The translations under genes and the position numbers were made by a program. A stretch of DNA of 14,940 bases from DATMER01 sp035536935 (lineage in GTDB: Bacteria > Acidobacteriota > Thermoanaerobaculia > Multivoradales > UBA5704): positions 1 through 14,940 of the forward strand of contig DATLNC010000228.1 in the NCBI GenBank assembly GCA_035536935.1, written 5' to 3'. Below the pieces are notes generated by a model, which saw only the letters and a list, made by a program, of their open reading frames with translations, was not told where the DNA came from and searched no databases. Below, piece by piece: positions 1-7,309 of this stretch; the stretch's first letter is position 1; each line of letters begins with the position of its first letter.

Positions 1-354
1 GAACGGCAGGTCCACCTCCTGGAAGGCGAGGAAAGCCGCGACCATCGCCGCCACCGAGGCCTTGGCATCGTTCGCGCCGATGCCATGGACACGCCCGTCC
101 ACCACCTCCACCTGCCACGGGTCGCGCGTCCAGCCGGGCGCGGGAGGCACGGTGTCGAGGTGGGTGTCGAGGAGGAGCAGCGGCCCCTCCCCATGGAGAG
201 CCAGCACGCTCTCCCCCACCCGGACCGGCGCCGCGCCACGCTGCCGCAGCCGCTCTTCCACGAAACCGGCCAGCTCCGCTTCGTTCCCCGACACCGAGGG
301 GATGCCGACGATCGCGCGGTGCAGGGCGAGGATCTCCCGCTCGGGCAGGATCAC
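1..354 (-). CDS. argE: ArgE-type M20 deacylase, N-terminal part (runs off left edge)
   Basis: Zinc-dependent M20-family amidohydrolase, expected to remove the N-acyl group from acyl-citrulline or acyl-ornithine in arginine synthesis. I translated the minus strand from a GTG at 354, which gives 118 in-frame residues up to the window edge. The start overlaps the argB stop as GTGA and has a GGAG ribosome site about 7 nt upstream. Near residue 70 is the motif LLLDTHLDTVP, with the zinc-ligand His and catalytic Asp. Near residue 100 is GIGANDAKASVAAM, with the bridging Asp, so the catalytic domain begins normally. With acyl-ornithine carbamoyltransferase upstream, the likely substrate is N-acyl-citrulline. 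DapE or another M20 peptidase is possible on sequence alone, but operon position favours ArgE. The C-terminal two thirds, including the dimerisation domain, lies outside the window. Confidence 0.85.
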   Translation of the reverse strand, partial: MILPEREILALHRAIVGIPSVSGNEAELAGFVEERLRQRGAAPVRVGESVLALHGEGPLLLLDTHLDTVPPAPGWTRDPWQVEVVDGRVHGIGANDAKASVAAMVAAFLAFQEVDLPF

Positions 355-1295
355 CGGAGCGCTCCAGCAAGATGGCCAGCTGCCTGCTCCGCCGGACTGA
401 GCGTCCCCACGTCCTCCACGACCATGGTCCCGACGCCCTGGTTGGTGAAGACCTCGGCGAGCAGGCTGTCAGGCATATCGGCTCCGACAATGTGCACCCG
501 CCGTACGCCGCCGAGCACCGCCGACTCGATGGCGCTCGCCTTGGGCAGCATCCCCTTCACGAAGCCGCCCTGCTCGCGCAGCCGGCGTAGCCCCGCAAGG
601 TCGGTGTAGGAGACGAGCGATCCCGGATCGTCCGCCCTCTCCAGCACGCCCGTGGCGCCGGTCATCAGGATCAGCTTCTCGGCCCGCAGGCCCACGGCGA
701 GGACCGACGCGACCGTGTCGGCGTTGATGTTGAGAAGCGTGCCGTCGTCCGCCGCGGAGAGCGGGCTGACCACCGGCACCATGCCCGCGTCGAGCAGCGT
801 GTCGAGCACACCCGGCGACACGGAGACCACGTCGCCCACGAAGCCATAGTCGACGTTTTCGCCCTTGATCGCGACAGGCGGACGCCGCCGCGCCTGGACG
901 AGCCCGGCGTCGACCCCGCTCACTCCCACGGCGGGCAGGCCGAGCCTTCGGCAGGCCGAGAGGATGCGCGTGTTGACCGAGCCGTTGAGCACCATCGTGG
1001 CGACGGAGAGCGCCTGTTCGTCGGTGACCCGCCGCCCTTCGATGAAGCGCGGCTCGGCCCCCAGGGCACGGGCGAGCGCGCTCGACTCGCTGCCGCCGCC
1101 GTGCACCAGGACGGTGCGGATGCCCACGTGGTGCAGGACCTCCACCTGGCCGAGCAGGTCGAACGTGGCGGCCTCGGATTCCAGGGCGCCGCCGCCCACC
1201 TTGACCACGAACGTCTTCCCCTTGAACAGGCGGATGTAGGGGGCGGCGTGCCGCAGGCCCGCCAGCTCGGCGGACCGCTGTCCCACGTCTTTCAT
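351..1295 (-). CDS. argB: N-acyl-glutamate kinase
   Basis: Phosphorylates the gamma-carboxylate of N-acetyl- (or N-acyl-) glutamate with ATP, the second step of arginine synthesis, in the cytoplasm. The 314 residues show the amino-acid kinase fold signatures: KVGGGAL at 32-38, HGGGSE at 65-70 (usually HGGGP), NINADTVA at 189-196 and GGFVKGMLPK at 243-252, close to the family GGM-PK motif. The frame is open back to 1556, but the ATG at 1295 is chosen because it overlaps the argF' stop as ATGA, has GGAGG 7 nt upstream, and gives a family-typical length; the upstream residues are Arg-rich shadow. A possible arginine-feedback N-terminal helix is present only as about 20 residues before the core. 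The stop overlaps the GTG of the argE-like gene. Confidence 0.93.
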   Translation of the reverse strand: MKDVGQRSAELAGLRHAAPYIRLFKGKTFVVKVGGGALESEAATFDLLGQVEVLHHVGIRTVLVHGGGSESSALARALGAEPRFIEGRRVTDEQALSVATMVLNGSVNTRILSACRRLGLPAVGVSGVDAGLVQARRRPPVAIKGENVDYGFVGDVVSVSPGVLDTLLDAGMVPVVSPLSAADDGTLLNINADTVASVLAVGLRAEKLILMTGATGVLERADDPGSLVSYTDLAGLRRLREQGGFVKGMLPKASAIESAVLGGVRRVHIVGADMPDSLLAEVFTNQGVGTMVVEDVGTLSPAEQAAGHLAGALR

Positions 1296-2296
1296 CGGGC
1301 ACCTCCGTGCAACAGGCGGTGAAGGACCGCCATCTGGACCCACATGCGGTTGTGCGCCTCGCGCACCACGGCGGAGCGCGGACCGTCGAGCACCTCGTCG
1401 GCGACGACCACGTTGCGCCGCACCGGCAGGCAGTGCATGAAACGGCAGCCGGGCTCGGCCGGAGCGAACCAGGATTCGTCGACACACCAGGAACGCAGCG
1501 GCGCCCGCAGCTCGGCTTCCCCGGCCGGATCGCCGTAGCGGGAGGGTGCCGTCCACGACTTCGCATAGACGGCGTGCGCCCCGGCCATGGCCTCGTCGCG
1601 GTCCGTGGTCTCGCGCACCGAGCCTCCAGAAAGGGCAGCGGCGTGCCGCGCGCGCTCCATCACCGGCTCAGGCAGAGCGAAACCCTCGGGGCGGAGCACG
1701 GTCACTTCCATGCCGCGCAGCGCAGCCATGTGCACCGCCGCGGCGGGCACGGCCAGGGGCAGCGCCTTGGGATGCCAGGCCCAGGTGAGGACGAACTTGC
1801 CCCCCGCAGGAATGCCCAGCTCGTCCAGCGTGCGCCAATCGGCCAGCGCCTGGCAGGGATGATCGATCGCCGACTCCAAATTGATCAGCGGCACCGGGCA
1901 GAGATCGACCATCTCGGCAAAGGTCGCGTCGGCCAGGTCCGCGGCCAGATCGGTCCCGCCTGCGAACGAGCGAATGCCGATCGCGTCCGTGTACCCGGCC
2001 AGTACCGGGATCGCCTCGCGCACATGCTCGGCCGCGGCGCCGTCCATGATTGCGCCGATCCGCGTCTCGAGCTGCCAGGTCCCCTGCCCCGGCGTGATCA
2101 CGAAGGACGACCCTCCCAGCCGCGACATCCCGGCCTGGAACGAAGCGAGCGTGCGCAGCGAGGGGTTGAAGAACAGCAGCCCCAATACCTTGCCCACCAG
2201 GGACCTGTCGGGATGCTTTTCCAGGCGGTCGGCGAGCGCAAGGAGGTCCACCACCTCCTCCCGGGAAAGCTCGGACAGGGAGAGGAACTGCTTCAC
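1292..2296 (-). CDS. argF': N-acyl-L-ornithine carbamoyltransferase (acetyl- or succinyl-ornithine type)
   Basis: Transfers the carbamoyl group from carbamoyl phosphate to an N-acylated ornithine, giving N-acyl-citrulline, so deacylation follows rather than precedes carbamoylation. The 334 residues carry FFNPSLRTL at 42-50 in place of the STRTR loop of ordinary ornithine carbamoyltransferase, DHPCQAL at 145-151, TWAWHPKALPLAVP at 171-184, YAKSW at 244-248 and HCLPVRRN at 288-295. These are the signatures of the AOTCase/SOTCase branch known from Xanthomonas and Bacteroides. The last Arg of the usual PS-RTR loop is Leu50. Ala89 occupies the position I align with acyl-selecting Glu92 of Xanthomonas AOTCase, and Val follows RRN where that enzyme has Lys302. 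The acyl group is therefore uncertain. The start is GTG, overlapping the argD stop as GTGA, with GGGAG 8 nt upstream. Confidence 0.9.
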   Translation of the reverse strand: MKQFLSLSELSREEVVDLLALADRLEKHPDRSLVGKVLGLLFFNPSLRTLASFQAGMSRLGGSSFVITPGQGTWQLETRIGAIMDGAAAEHVREAIPVLAGYTDAIGIRSFAGGTDLAADLADATFAEMVDLCPVPLINLESAIDHPCQALADWRTLDELGIPAGGKFVLTWAWHPKALPLAVPAAAVHMAALRGMEVTVLRPEGFALPEPVMERARHAAALSGGSVRETTDRDEAMAGAHAVYAKSWTAPSRYGDPAGEAELRAPLRSWCVDESWFAPAEPGCRFMHCLPVRRNVVVADEVLDGPRSAVVREAHNRMWVQMAVLHRLLHGGAR

Positions 2297-3453
2297 GGAC
2301 GGATCTCCCGCAACGCCGCGACAAGCGAGTCCACATGCGCCTCGCGGAGGACGAGCGGCGGCAGCAGGCGCACGATGTGTGGGTCGCCGCTGGTTCCGGT
2401 GACGATTCCCCGGTCGATCAGCTCCGCCTGGATGTCCTTGGCCGGGCGCGTGGTGCGCAGGCCGAGCAGCAGGCCCTGCCCCTGGATCGCGGTGACCGGC
2501 CCGATGGCGCAGGTGGCGTGGATGCGGTCGGACAGCACCCTAACGTTGCGCAGCAATCCTTCCTCTTCGATGGCATCGATCACCGCCTCGATGAGCGCGC
2601 AGGCGAGCGGGCCGCCGCCGAAGGTAGTGCCGAGGTCGCCCTCGCGCAGCCCGGCGGACAGCTCGTCGCTGGCCAGCAGGGCGCCCGCGGGGAAGCCGCC
2701 GGCCAGGCCCTTGGCGGTGGTGAGCACGTCGGGCGTGACCCCGTACGCCTGTGCCGCGAACGGCTGGCCGGAGCGGCCCATGCCGCACTGCACCTCGTCG
2801 AAGATCAGCACGGCGCCGGCCGCGCGGGTGAGCTCGCGAGCGGCCGAAAGCCAGGGACCACCGAGGTCGTACGCGCCAGCCTGCCCCTGGATAGGCTCGA
2901 CGATCAGCGCCGCCGCTCCTTCGAGAGCCGCCTGAAGCGCGTTCAAGTCGCCCCGCGGAACCCAGGTCACCTCGAACGGCGCCTGTGGGAAGCCGTACCA
3001 CCTGGCCGAGCCCCAGGTGACGGCGGCAGCCGCGGCGGTGCGCCCGTGGAAAGCGCCCTCGACGGCGACTACCCGCTTCCGGCCCGTATGGCGAAAGGCG
3101 AGCCGGAGCGCGTTCTCGTTGGCCTCGGCGCCGCTGTTGACCAGGAAGGCGCGGGTGAGCCCCTCGGGCCCCCATTCAACCAACCGGCGAGCGGCGCGGG
3201 CGCGGACCTCCAACGGCACGACGTTGCTCTGAAAGAAGAGCGTCTTCGCCTGCTCGGCTAGCGCCGTGAGGAGCCGCGGGTGGCCGTAGCCGAGCAGGGC
3301 CACGGCATGGCCGCCGTAGAAGTCGATCAACTCCCGTCCGTCGTGGGTATAGAGCAGCGCCCCCTCTCCCCTGACGGGCTCGATGGGCGCGTGGGGATAC
3401 ACGGGCAGCAGCCAGCGGCGCTCCTCCGCGGTCATATCCATCACTTCAAGCAT
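2293..3453 (-). CDS. argD: Acyl-ornithine aminotransferase (class III PLP)
   Basis: PLP-dependent transaminase converting N-acyl-glutamate semialdehyde and glutamate to N-acyl-ornithine. The 386 residues show the class III pattern: NSGAEANENALRLA at 106-119, EGAFHGRT at 132-139, VEPIQGQAG at 185-193, IFDEVQCGMGRSG at 217-229 with the PLP-ring Asp219, and TTAKGLAGG at 245-253 with Lys248 as the Schiff-base lysine. Length is slightly short but within the family. The first ATG (3453) has GAGG 8 nt upstream; ATGs four and six codons further in are also possible. It follows argC after a 10-nt gap and its stop overlaps the argF' GTG. The family also includes GABA and succinylornithine transaminases; operon context fixes the role. 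Confidence 0.93.
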   Translation of the reverse strand: MLEVMDMTAEERRWLLPVYPHAPIEPVRGEGALLYTHDGRELIDFYGGHAVALLGYGHPRLLTALAEQAKTLFFQSNVVPLEVRARAARRLVEWGPEGLTRAFLVNSGAEANENALRLAFRHTGRKRVVAVEGAFHGRTAAAAAVTWGSARWYGFPQAPFEVTWVPRGDLNALQAALEGAAALIVEPIQGQAGAYDLGGPWLSAARELTRAAGAVLIFDEVQCGMGRSGQPFAAQAYGVTPDVLTTAKGLAGGFPAGALLASDELSAGLREGDLGTTFGGGPLACALIEAVIDAIEEEGLLRNVRVLSDRIHATCAIGPVTAIQGQGLLLGLRTTRPAKDIQAELIDRGIVTGTSGDPHIVRLLPPLVLREAHVDSLVAALREIRP

Positions 3454-3463
3454 TCCTCTGTCC

Positions 3464-4501
3464 TCACAACCACCCTGGACCGGGTTGAGTCAGGCCGGCG
3501 GTCTCGGGGAGCCCCAGGAGCCGGTTCATCCACTGAATGCCGCCCCCGGCGGCGCCTTTCACGAGGTTGTCGATGGCCGAGAACACGGCCACGTGGTCGC
3601 CGTCGACGGCGACGCCCATCCGGCAGCGGTTCGTCCCTACCACATCCTGCAGCCGAGGCGGCGCGGCGAGCACGTCCACGAACGGCGAACCGGCGTAGAA
3701 CGAGGCCAGCGCGGCACGCACGTCCTCCCCCGGCCGCAGGAGCTTTCCCTGGACCGTGGCGTAGATGCCGCGGGCGAACGGCCCGGCCTGCGGGATGAAG
3801 TGGATCTCCGCCTCGACACCCGAGGCCGCCTTCGCGAGCGCCTCCATCTCGGGCTCGTGCCGGTGGGAGAGCGGGCTATAGGCGAACAGGTTGCTCCGCC
3901 GCGCCGGATGATGGGTCGTGGCCGTGGGCGTCTTCCCCGCGCCCGTGCTGCCGGTGACCGCGACCACGCTGAGCCGCGGCTCGACCAGCCCGAGCTTGAG
4001 CAGCGGCACCGTAGCCAGCAGCGTGGCAGTCGTGAAGCATCCCGGGTGGGCCACGTGGCCTCTTGTTCCATTCGCGTGCTCGGGAACGGCGCACTGGAAC
4101 GAGGCCAGCCGCTCGGGCGCACCGTGGGCATGGCCGTAGACCCGCTCGTACGCGGAGGCATCGGCAAAACGAAAATCAGCCGAGAGGTCCACGGCATGAA
4201 CCGTCAAGCCCGCCTCCTCCGCTTCGGCCAGTACACCGTCTAGCAGAGCAGCCGCGGCGCCATGCGGCGCGGCACAGAACACCGCCACCTGACCGGCCAG
4301 GCCAACGAACAACCCCTCCCGCCCGGAGAACCTCAGCCCGGGAAAGCAGCCGGTCAGATGAGGGAACGCCGATTCGACCGGCTCCCCCGCCTGGCTCTCC
4401 GAGAGGATGGCCGCCGGGCGCAGATGGGGATGGCCCGCGAGGAGCCGCAGCAGCTCGCCGGCGACATACCCGGAGCCCCCCAGCACGACTACAGGAATCA
4501 C
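3464..4501 (-). CDS. argC: N-acyl-gamma-glutamyl-phosphate reductase
   Basis: NADPH-dependent reductase making N-acyl-glutamate semialdehyde from the acyl-phosphate. The 345 residues begin with the Rossmann motif VVLGGSGYVAGELLRLL (5-21). The catalytic Cys155 sits in HPGCFTT, where most ArgC proteins have NPGCY. GSTGAGKTP at 184-192 matches the family SGAGR loop, and the conserved HRHEPEM at 213-219 carries the likely catalytic His. NNLVKGAAGGG-like DNLVKGAAGGGIQ at 311-323 is the usual C-terminal signature. The start is GTG, overlapping the stop of the P-loop gene as GTGA, with GAGGAGG about 7 nt upstream. No missing catalytic residue is apparent; the Asn-to-His change before PGC is the only oddity seen. 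Confidence 0.93.
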   Translation of the reverse strand: MIPVVVLGGSGYVAGELLRLLAGHPHLRPAAILSESQAGEPVESAFPHLTGCFPGLRFSGREGLFVGLAGQVAVFCAAPHGAAAALLDGVLAEAEEAGLTVHAVDLSADFRFADASAYERVYGHAHGAPERLASFQCAVPEHANGTRGHVAHPGCFTTATLLATVPLLKLGLVEPRLSVVAVTGSTGAGKTPTATTHHPARRSNLFAYSPLSHRHEPEMEALAKAASGVEAEIHFIPQAGPFARGIYATVQGKLLRPGEDVRAALASFYAGSPFVDVLAAPPRLQDVVGTNRCRMGVAVDGDHVAVFSAIDNLVKGAAGGGIQWMNRLLGLPETAGLTQPGPGWL

Positions 4502-5562
4502 GCCACAGCCTCCTCGGGCACCTGGAGCCGCTCCCGGATCCGCTCCGTCAGGCGGGCCGCGTCCAGCCGGGCATTGATCGCGGGCACCCCGAGCTGCTCC
4601 TCGATGATCCGCGTCCCGGCCAGGTTGTCCGTAGCCGGACCGGTCACCGCTGCGGGCTCGATGCCGAAGCGCTCGCGGAGCATCCGCACGCCGCCCCAGG
4701 CCGCCACCGGATCATTGGCGGCGAGCACCACGGCCGTGAAAGCGTTCCGGATCTTTTCGTCCTCCAGGATCGCCGCGACCCCGTAAGCGCCGAGCAGGCC
4801 GTCGCCGAGCTCCGCCACGATCGCGTCCGGCCGGTTCGCGGCCAGGCGGGTGAGGAGCGTCCGCGTCACCGAGGCCGCGTTGGCCGCCGTAGTGGTCACC
4901 ACCCCGAGGTCCGTAAAGATGGCCGTCGTCCGCGCCCCGGCATCCTCCATGGCGAGCACGTCCCGCCGCAGCGACACGCCGGTCGCCTTGAAGCCGTCGA
5001 CGGTCAAACCGCCGTGGCTCAGCTCGCGCACCAGCGCGCAGGCCGCGGCGGTCTTGCCGCAGTTCATGCACGAGCCCACCAGCGCCACCACCGGCACGCC
5101 GCCGGTCATCACGGGCGCGTTCGCATCGAGAGGAAGCCCGCCGATCTTGGCCGCGACGCCGATCCTCTCCCCCAGATACGGGAAGTGCAGCACGGCGCCC
5201 AGCACCTCGCACTCGAACGGCGGCCCCAGGTCCGGGCTCACCGAGTCGCAGATGCCGAGCACGCCGCCCATGTTGAGCAGGTGGATGTGGTCGCCCGGCG
5301 CCAGCGACGTGGGCAGGTGGCCCGCGTAGCCGAAAAGCGCGCTGCGATGCCCCAGCGCGCCGACGATGATGTCGCCGCGCTTGACCTGGGCCATCCGCCC
5401 GCTGGGCAGCTCGAGCTGGTTGTACGTGCTCTTGTCGTGGAGCACGCGCACCGCGACCACCACCCCTTCCTCGCAGGGGATGTCCGGCGTCAGCCGCACC
5501 TCCCGCTTGAGCTGGCAGGAACGGGTGACCGACGAGACCTTGTCCAGGACGACCGTCTTCAT
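4498..5562 (-). CDS. Uncharacterised P-loop NTPase in the arginine operon (DUF1611/dethiobiotin-synthetase-like)
   Basis: I do not recognise a characterised function. The 354-residue protein has an N-terminal half (about 1-150) rich in beta strands and Gly/Pro turns, which could be a barrel-like domain. The C-terminal half carries a P-loop: VALVGSCMNCGKTAAA with Walker A at about 163-171. It is followed by VDGFKATGVSLRRD (188-201), FTDLGVVTTT (216-225), IVAELGDGLLGAYG (248-261) and VLAANDPVAAWGG (279-291). The order of P-loop, a Lys-containing second strand and an acidic third strand resembles the SIMIBI class that includes dethiobiotin synthetase, CobQ/CobB, MobB and DUF1611. The ATG overlaps the argG stop as ATGA with GAGGAGG just upstream, and its stop overlaps the argC GTG. 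Being locked between two arginine genes argues for a role in or tied to arginine metabolism; that is inference. Confidence 0.85.
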   Translation of the reverse strand: MKTVVLDKVSSVTRSCQLKREVRLTPDIPCEEGVVVAVRVLHDKSTYNQLELPSGRMAQVKRGDIIVGALGHRSALFGYAGHLPTSLAPGDHIHLLNMGGVLGICDSVSPDLGPPFECEVLGAVLHFPYLGERIGVAAKIGGLPLDANAPVMTGGVPVVALVGSCMNCGKTAAACALVRELSHGGLTVDGFKATGVSLRRDVLAMEDAGARTTAIFTDLGVVTTTAANAASVTRTLLTRLAANRPDAIVAELGDGLLGAYGVAAILEDEKIRNAFTAVVLAANDPVAAWGGVRMLRERFGIEPAAVTGPATDNLAGTRIIEEQLGVPAINARLDAARLTERIRERLQVPEEAVA

Positions 5563-6776
5563 GAGACCTCCTCATACACGGGCTCGCCAGCGCGGGCCCA
5601 AAGCATCCCCGGCAGACCCGCCAGGCGCGAGAAGCCGCGGGCATCCGCGGCCGTCCACTCGCCGGTCGTCTCGCCGTAGACCCCCTTCGAGGCCGCGAGC
5701 AGCGAGAACGGCGAGGTCAACCCTTCGACGAACACCTGGCCGGGGCGGAGCAGGAGACGCACCTCGCCCGAGACCCGCTCCTGCGAGCTGGCGAGGAGCG
5801 CCTCGATGTCGCGGCAGACGGGCTCCAGGTGCTGCCCCTCGTGCACGAGGTCGCCATAGGCCGCGGCCACCATCTCCTTGACCTTCTGCTGTCGCCCGGT
5901 GAGCGTCAGCTTCTCCAGCTCGCGGTGCGCGGTGAGCAGCACCTCCGCGGCCGGCGCCTCGAACGCCACCCGGCCCTTGATGCCGAGGATCGTCTCGCCC
6001 AGATGGATGCCGCGGCCGATGCCGTACGGCGCCGCTGCCGACTCCACCCGTTCCAGCAGCTCGACCGGCGGCAGCTCCTCGCCGTTCCACGACGTGGGCA
6101 CACCCTGCGTGAACCCGAGCGTCGCGCGGCTCGGCGGGAGCTGCGCATCGAAAGCGCCGCGGGTGAGCACCCAGGCGGCCTCGGGGAGCGGCTCCACCGT
6201 GTCCAGCGTCTCGCGCCCGCCGATGGTCACTCCCCACATGCCGCGGTTGATCGAGTAGGCGGCGCCGAAGGGGGGCACGGGCAGGCCGCGCTCCTCCAGG
6301 AAGGCCACCTGCTCGGCCCGTGCGCGCGGCTGGTCGCGCACCGGCGCGAGGATCTCCAGCCCGGGGGAGAGCGTCCGCAGCGCCACGTCGAAGCGCACCT
6401 GGTCGTTGCCGGCGCCGGTCGAGCCGTGGGCGACCGTGCGGGTCCCTACGCGGGCGGCGGCCCGAGCCACCTCCGCCGCCTGGATCACACGCTCGGCGCC
6501 GACGCAGAGCGGGTAGGTCTGGCCGCGGCGGACGTTGCCCATGATCAGGAAGCGGATCACCTGCTGGAAGAAGGCGTCGCGGCCGTCCACCAGCACATGC
6601 TCCACGGCCCCGAGCGCACGGGACCGATCTTCCAGCAGGGCGGCGGCGGCTTCATCGATGCCGCCCGTATCGACCGTCACCGTGACCACGGGCCGCCCGA
6701 GCGTCTCCGAGAGGAACGGAATGCAGAAAGAGGTGTCCAGCCCGCCTGAGAAGGCGAGCACGATCGGCTCGGTCAT
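5559..6776 (-). CDS. argG: Argininosuccinate synthase
   Basis: Joins citrulline and aspartate with ATP to form argininosuccinate, the penultimate step. The 405 residues begin with the N-type PP-loop AFSGGLDTSF (8-17), whose SGGLDTS binds ATP pyrophosphate. VTVDTGG at 33-39 and HGSTGAGNDQVRFD at 117-130 (usually HGCTGKGNDQVRF) bind ATP and aspartate/citrulline; the Cys and Lys of that motif are Ser and Ala here. AYSINRGMWG and GETTGEWTA further on are also family motifs. The length is standard. The ATG at 6776 is 3 nt after the argR stop and has AAGGTG a few bases upstream. The stop overlaps the ATG of the P-loop gene. There is no frameshift. Confidence 0.96.
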   Translation of the reverse strand: MTEPIVLAFSGGLDTSFCIPFLSETLGRPVVTVTVDTGGIDEAAAALLEDRSRALGAVEHVLVDGRDAFFQQVIRFLIMGNVRRGQTYPLCVGAERVIQAAEVARAAARVGTRTVAHGSTGAGNDQVRFDVALRTLSPGLEILAPVRDQPRARAEQVAFLEERGLPVPPFGAAYSINRGMWGVTIGGRETLDTVEPLPEAAWVLTRGAFDAQLPPSRATLGFTQGVPTSWNGEELPPVELLERVESAAAPYGIGRGIHLGETILGIKGRVAFEAPAAEVLLTAHRELEKLTLTGRQQKVKEMVAAAYGDLVHEGQHLEPVCRDIEALLASSQERVSGEVRLLLRPGQVFVEGLTSPFSLLAASKGVYGETTGEWTAADARGFSRLAGLPGMLWARAGEPVYEEVS

Positions 6777-6779
6777 GGT

Positions 6780-7238
6780 TCACCTTTCCTCGAGGTAGCG
6801 CTCGAGACGCTGGAAGAACCGTTTCTGGTCCTGGGCGCCGGCCGTGGCCACGAAGATCGTGTCGTCGCCCGCCATGGTCCCCACCACCTCCGGCCAGGCG
6901 GCGCGGTCGATGGCGAGAGCCACGGTCTGGGCGGCCCCGGTGGCGGTGAAGACGACGGACAGGTGCGGACCCGCCGGCTTGAAGCCGTGCACGAAGCGGG
7001 CGACCTCCAGGATGCTTCCGTCCCCCTCTACGGGTCCGGCGGCGGGGGTCACGTAACGTCCGGCCACGCGCGGGATGCCCATGTCGCGCAGGTCGCGGCT
7101 GACGCTCGACTGAGTCGCCTGGATCCCCCGCCGCGCGAGCTCCTCCATCAACACGATCTGGTTGGCGATCGGATGCTCCCGGAGGATCGCGAGGATCTCC
7201 CGTTGGCGCTTGTCTCGGAGGTGGGTGTCGGTAGGCAT
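6780..7238 (-). CDS. argR: Arginine repressor ArgR
   Basis: Arginine-sensing hexameric repressor/activator of arginine metabolism genes. The 152 residues have the N-terminal winged helix-turn-helix at 10-60, with ATQSSVSRDLRDMGI at 41-55 as the recognition segment. The C-terminal oligomerisation and arginine-binding domain (75-150) holds GDDTIFV at 124-130, whose paired Asp residues contact arginine in known ArgR proteins. It is the first gene of the operon, 3 nt ahead of argG. A 32-bp palindrome lies 6 nt upstream of its ATG and overlaps the predicted -10 hexamer, so autoregulation of the whole operon is expected. Confidence 0.96.
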   Translation of the reverse strand: MPTDTHLRDKRQREILAILREHPIANQIVLMEELARRGIQATQSSVSRDLRDMGIPRVAGRYVTPAAGPVEGDGSILEVARFVHGFKPAGPHLSVVFTATGAAQTVALAIDRAAWPEVVGTMAGDDTIFVATAGAQDQKRFFQRLERYLEER

Positions 7239-7244
7239 GGGTCA

Positions 7245-7276
7245 ACTATCACGTGCAATATTATGCGCGTGATAGT
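7245..7276. promoter_or_regulatory. Probable ArgR operator, 32-bp palindrome
   Basis: The outer 9 bp on each side (ACTATCACG and its complement CGTGATAGT) pair perfectly. Inward, 4 of the remaining 7 base pairs also match, leaving an AT-rich centre at 7258-7263. The size fits two adjacent ArgR half-operators, although the arms do not match the E. coli ARG box. It lies between the predicted argR promoter and the argR start and covers most of the -10 hexamer and the predicted transcription start, so bound repressor would block initiation. The palindrome is seen directly; the ArgR assignment is inferred from position. Confidence 0.75.
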
Positions 7277-7300
7277 GACTGGAGCTGAATGAAATGTCAA
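7272..7300 (-). promoter_or_regulatory. Putative sigma-70 promoter of the arg operon
   Basis: On the minus strand a perfect TTGACA (7295-7300) is followed after 17 bp by CACTAT (7272-7277) as a weak -10. Transcription would begin near 7265, inside the palindromic operator, giving a leader of about 25-30 nt before argR. The -35 is 9 bp beyond the stop of the upstream zinc-finger gene. Confidence 0.6.
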
Positions 7301-7309
7301 GAGGCTGGA

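Noticed and set aside
351..1556. A 401-residue ArgB with an 87-residue N-terminal extension
   Set aside because: The extension is antisense-like Arg-rich sequence overlapping argF' in another frame. The ATG at 1295 has a ribosome site and the ATGA overlap.
1307..2935. A 542-residue plus-strand open frame opposite argF' and argD
   Set aside because: It is antisense to two clear enzymes, is Arg/His/Gly-rich, and has no motif or ribosome site.
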